Shown: positions 5,493 to 6,302 of the stretch, one piece after another | How the letters are laid out: every line of letters begins with the position of its first letter | Numbering within the stretch: position 1 is the first letter of the stretch | From: Myxococcales bacterium | GTDB taxonomy: Bacteria > Myxococcota_A > Polyangia > Palsa-1104 | Direction: 5' to 3' | DNA length: 6,302 nt | Assembly: GCA_023248835.1 (NCBI GenBank) | Contig: JAHFDU010000240.1 | Coordinates: 1 to 6,302, forward strand | The notes under the pieces: generated by a model | Told to the model about the DNA's origin: nothing | Database searches by the model: none | What the model saw: the letters and a program-made list of their open reading frames with translations, nothing else | Position numbers and translations under genes: made by a program

Positions 5493-6013
5493 CGCGCCAC
5501 CAGTGCACGCCCACATTTTTTGCAAAACGCCGCGTCCGGGTCGTTTGGCTGCTCGCAACCGGGGCAATTTTGTCGACGCTGCTTCTCGACACGCGCGCGC
5601 AGCTCATCTTCGATGCGAGCACGCCCATCACTCGGCACCTCATCGAGCGCTTTCAAAATCGCCAGCGCTCGGCTGCGATAGCGGCTGTTGGCCTCCTCGA
5701 AGTCGCGCGACGAAAGCTTGCCCATCTGATAGTCGAATTCAAGCTCGCGGAGCGCTTTGTAGAGCGCCCTTTTTTCGCGCTCGAGCTCTTTGCGCTGGCG
5801 CGCGACTACTACTGTCACCTCGGCCACCGGCGACCATAAGACCCGTGCCGCCGAGGACAGCAACCAGGTCGAAATCACCAACGCCGCGGCAGCAAGTCCG
5901 ATCCACACCGCCGTCGGGCCAAAGCGATGGACCGACAGCCCGGTTGCTACCGTGACCAGAAGCGCGGCTGCAAAGGCACCGAGTGACACCCGGGTGGCGG
6001 TAGACAGGGTCAT
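5489..6013 (-). CDS. Two-TM zinc-ribbon protein with CcmI-like segment
   Basis: The 174-residue product has two TM segments (about 11-28 and 33-53) and then a charged helical region. LEREKRALYKALRELEFDYQ (77-96), followed by GKLSSRDFEEANSRYRSRAL, resembles the N-terminal part of CcmI (the LL-x-EL-x-x-D-x-x-x-GK(L/I)-x-x-x-(D/E)(Y/F) pattern). It ends in a zinc ribbon with C150-P-G-C153 and C164-K-K-C167. CcmI presents apocytochrome to CcmH/CcmF in other bacteria through a periplasmic TPR domain; here the TPR domain is absent and a zinc ribbon, probably cytoplasmic, is present instead. The ATG directly follows the ccmH TAG, and the stop overlaps the next gene by four bases. The gene position just after ccmH matches that of ccmI. 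The CcmI relation is inferred. Confidence 0.75.
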   Translation of the reverse strand: MTLSTATRVSLGAFAAALLVTVATGLSVHRFGPTAVWIGLAAAALVISTWLLSSAARVLWSPVAEVTVVVARQRKELEREKRALYKALRELEFDYQMGKLSSRDFEEANSRYRSRALAILKALDEVPSDGRARIEDELRARVEKQRRQNCPGCEQPNDPDAAFCKKCGRALVAR

Positions 6014-6302
6014 CTAATCTAGGTCGTTGAGTTCATCTTCGAGTCGCTCAGCGTATTTGTCGTTGTCGGCGGTCGCGGCCGCAGACGGAGACTCTTTGGG
6101 ACGCGCCGAACGACGCGCGATGGCGATCAGAAAAATCGCCGCCGCAACAAAGCCCGCATAGGGCAGTGCCCAGGCCAGTCGATTGAAGCCGCGATCGAGC
6201 GGCACCACCAGCGCCGACTCGCCCGGATAGCTCGCAAGCTCATAGGCGATCACTTGATCGTAATTTTTGCCTGCGTCGATGAGATCCTGAATTTTTTTGC
6301 GC
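6014..6302 (-). CDS. ccmH: Cytochrome c biogenesis protein CcmH, C-terminal part (partial, N terminus beyond window)
   Basis: The frame is open to the right edge and encodes about 95 residues up to a TAG at 6016-6014. The visible start, RKKIQDLIDAGKNYDQVIAY, matches the CcmH/CycL/NrfF helix pattern (R-x-x-(I/V)-x-x-L-(I/V)-x-x-GK). ELASYPGESALVVPL matches the usual (V/L)-x-x-YG-x-x-(V/I)-L-x-x-P region, and a TM segment follows (LAWALPYAGFVAAAIFLIAI). The cytoplasmic tail is acidic and ends LEDELNDLD. CcmH is a membrane-anchored periplasmic thiol oxidoreductase acting on the CXXCH cysteines of apocytochrome c. The diagnostic LRCxxCQ active site lies outside the window and cannot be checked. 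A GTG at 6253 is internal and not the start. Confidence 0.85.
   Translation of the reverse strand, partial: RKKIQDLIDAGKNYDQVIAYELASYPGESALVVPLDRGFNRLAWALPYAGFVAAAIFLIAIARRSARPKESPSAAATADNDKYAERLEDELNDLD

Noticed and set aside
5490..5567. Longer start (ATG at 5567) for the 478-residue protein
   Set aside because: It would add 25 basic residues before the signal peptide and overlap the zinc-ribbon gene by 79 bases; the GTG at 5492 gives a standard signal peptide and a four-base overlap.
4954..5955. Long plus-strand open frame of 333 codons
   Set aside because: It is antisense to the exported protein and zinc-ribbon genes. The product is Ser/Pro/Arg-rich without domains, as expected from GC-rich shadow frames.

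Overview
The window is GC-rich bacterial DNA holding two convergent gene groups. The right three quarters (about 1548-6302, minus strand) is one tightly packed operon for System I cytochrome c maturation (Ccm). The left fifth (1-1315, plus strand) carries a J-domain protein and a protein resembling type VI secretion immunity factors. Three things suggest a Myxococcota/deltaproteobacterial-type Gram-negative bacterium: a J domain at the end of an N-terminal region that resembles PATAN/DUF4388, a Ccm operon that includes a zinc-ribbon CcmI-like protein and a large periplasmic beta-domain protein, and divergent CcmC and CcmD sequences. This placement is inference, since no rRNA or other phylogenetic marker is present.

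Layout, plus strand: 1-67 is probably the tail of an upstream gene. 30-764 is a J-domain protein (start uncertain). 779-1315 is a GAD-like/DUF1851 (Tdi1-type) protein. The region 1316-1547 has no gene. It holds a weak candidate terminator and two copies of a widespread palindromic repeat of the type whose false translations contain PEPVEGR and LRQAQ; the second copy runs into the end of the minus-strand operon.

Layout, minus strand in order of transcription: the 3' part of ccmH (6302-6014), a two-TM zinc-ribbon protein with a CcmI-like segment (6013-5489), a 478-residue exported single-TM protein of unknown function (5492-4056), ccmA (4063-3359), ccmB (3362-2682), ccmC (2685-1996), a ccmD-like gene (1999-1736) and a 62-codon membrane protein (1736-1548). 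Every junction is abutting or overlaps by 1 to 8 bases, so this is one translationally coupled unit. ccmE, ccmF and ccmG are absent and may lie beyond the right edge.

How the genes work together: CcmA (ATPase), CcmB and CcmC, with CcmD, form the complex that loads heme onto the chaperone CcmE and releases holo-CcmE. CcmH acts on the apocytochrome CXXCH thiols and, with CcmI-like functions, presents it to CcmF. The 478-residue protein, the zinc-ribbon protein and the 62-residue protein are the undercharacterised parts and are linked to heme delivery only by operon position. The plus-strand pair has no visible link to cytochrome biogenesis.
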